Below are positions 63,181 to 64,000 of a stretch of 64,000 bases of DNA, piece after piece. The position numbers and the translations under genes are program-made. This DNA comes from Serilophus lunatus (lineage: Eukaryota; Chordata; Aves; Passeriformes; Eurylaimidae), in assembly GCA_013399895.1 (NCBI GenBank), contig VXBA01002873.1, positions 579,186 through 643,185 on the forward strand, given 5' to 3'. The notes under the pieces are model-generated. The model did no database searches. It was given only the letters and a program-made list of their open reading frames with translations, and was not told the origin of the DNA. Within the stretch, counting starts at the first letter, position 1, and each line of letters begins with the position of its first letter.

Positions 63181-64000
63181 GGCTCTAAAATAGCAATTTT
63201 TCAACAGCTCTACACGACTTCTGAAGAGCTCTCAAAGTGAAAACTGAAGTGTTCAGGGGACATAACAACATAGGCTCTGGTGGCTGCCCTTGGTATGATT
63301 CAGCAGTGTGTGGATAGTATTTCTGAGCTTTTCCTAACACACTGGATGAGAGGAGATAACTTCTTGTTCAAGCCTTGTTAAGTTTGCTGCTGCTAGGAAA
63401 AGCATTAAATGGGTAATATGAGTTTTGCTCAAGGCCAGAACTCTTGATAGAGTAAATCAGCTCCCTGTATTGCAATGACTAATACCATTGATTATCACCA
63501 GCTGAGAAGTGGGCCCCAAAGAGTATAAAACAATAGTGGATTAGAATGAGCAATCTATTTTCATATATCCAGAATGATTATGTCTCTCTAGAGATAGAGC
63601 CAGGCAGAGTTACAGTCAATTATCAGTAGTTCCTTTTCACTGGAAAAATAAAATAGAAATGGTTACATCCATACATCTTTGTGTTTGTTTGTGTCAATAT
63701 GGTTTGTATCTTAAAACTAACAGATACTCTGGAAATCAAAATGCTATCAACTTAGATTAACAATGTGAGTTTTCTATGCTTATATCAATTCTTCTTTTCA
63801 TTTACTTGCCATCACATGCTTGATCTTTGTTTTCCTTAGGAATTCAGCCTTATTTACACCATTTTGTGCTTCTCATACCAATTTTTTTAAGTTACACCTG
63901 CAGATTTTTATCTGCTTTCCCTCAGCATAAAAGCCTTGGGATCAGCAATTTTCCGTTCTCCCATGAAAAGTGATGAGGTTTTGCAATGGCTTAAGTCATA
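63181..64000. other. Unique non-coding DNA
   Basis: AT-rich sequence to the window edge with no recognised gene, repeat or regulatory cluster. Confidence 0.55.

Noticed and set aside
1..64000. CRISPR array, operons, prophage or other bacterial systems
   Set aside because: There are no spaced direct repeats and no dense coding. The CR1 elements, microsatellites and CpG depletion mark this as vertebrate nuclear DNA.
1..64000. Endogenous retrovirus or other viral copy
   Set aside because: I saw no paired LTRs, primer-binding site, polypurine tract with flanking repeats, or recognisable viral protein in any frame.
1..64000. tRNA, rRNA or known microRNA genes
   Set aside because: No cloverleaf with A and B boxes was seen apart from the MIR-like SINE, and none of the well-known microRNA mature sequences I looked for by eye was present. 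A covariance-model search would be needed to exclude less familiar RNAs.

Overview
The window looks like nuclear DNA from a bird, and it is non-coding throughout as far as I can support. The DNA is AT-rich and CpG-poor, with no long open frames and no operon or ribosome-site structure. Microsatellites and homopolymer runs are scattered through it. The diagnostic signal is three 5'-truncated CR1 LINE copies (15653-16130 minus, 46334-46587 plus, 49228-49443 plus) whose 3' tails carry the avian CR1 landmarks. Beneath these lies an older repeat layer: a CORE-SINE/MIR-like copy (39490-39640), an old CR1/L3-type tail (60165-60330), and two palindromic relics resembling MITE-like repeats I associate with turtle, crocodilian and bird genomes (34281-34352 and 37378-37512). 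A bird is the best reading; the species cannot be fixed from the sequence.

Layout. 1-15.6 kb: unique AT-rich DNA with a (GT)n, an (ATT)n, a G-quadruplex candidate (12417-12450) and one small CpG-dense island with exon-like borders (11796-11892). 15.6-17 kb: a minus-strand CR1, followed by a stretch that looks like a conserved non-coding element and holds an 11-bp inverted repeat. 17-31.9 kb: unique DNA, little recognisable. 31.9-32.9 kb: a compound (TC)n(CA)n and a 128-bp (GGAAAA)n array flanking a minus-strand reading frame that could be an exon. 33-40 kb: C-tracts, the two palindromic relics, two enhancer-like patches and the MIR-like SINE. 40-50 kb: unique DNA plus two CR1 copies. 50-64 kb: a GC-richer patch with an isolated TATA motif, a further enhancer-like patch at 56.7-57.5 kb, and the old CR1/L3 tail.

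No protein-coding gene, tRNA, rRNA, known microRNA, CRISPR array or intact transposon was recognised. The longest frames (199 and 201 codons) are explained by chance or by microsatellites. The picture fits an intergenic desert or a very large intron, with several candidate regulatory elements. Those candidates rest on motif content and sequence texture only, because conservation cannot be measured from a single sequence. I see no new biological system here.
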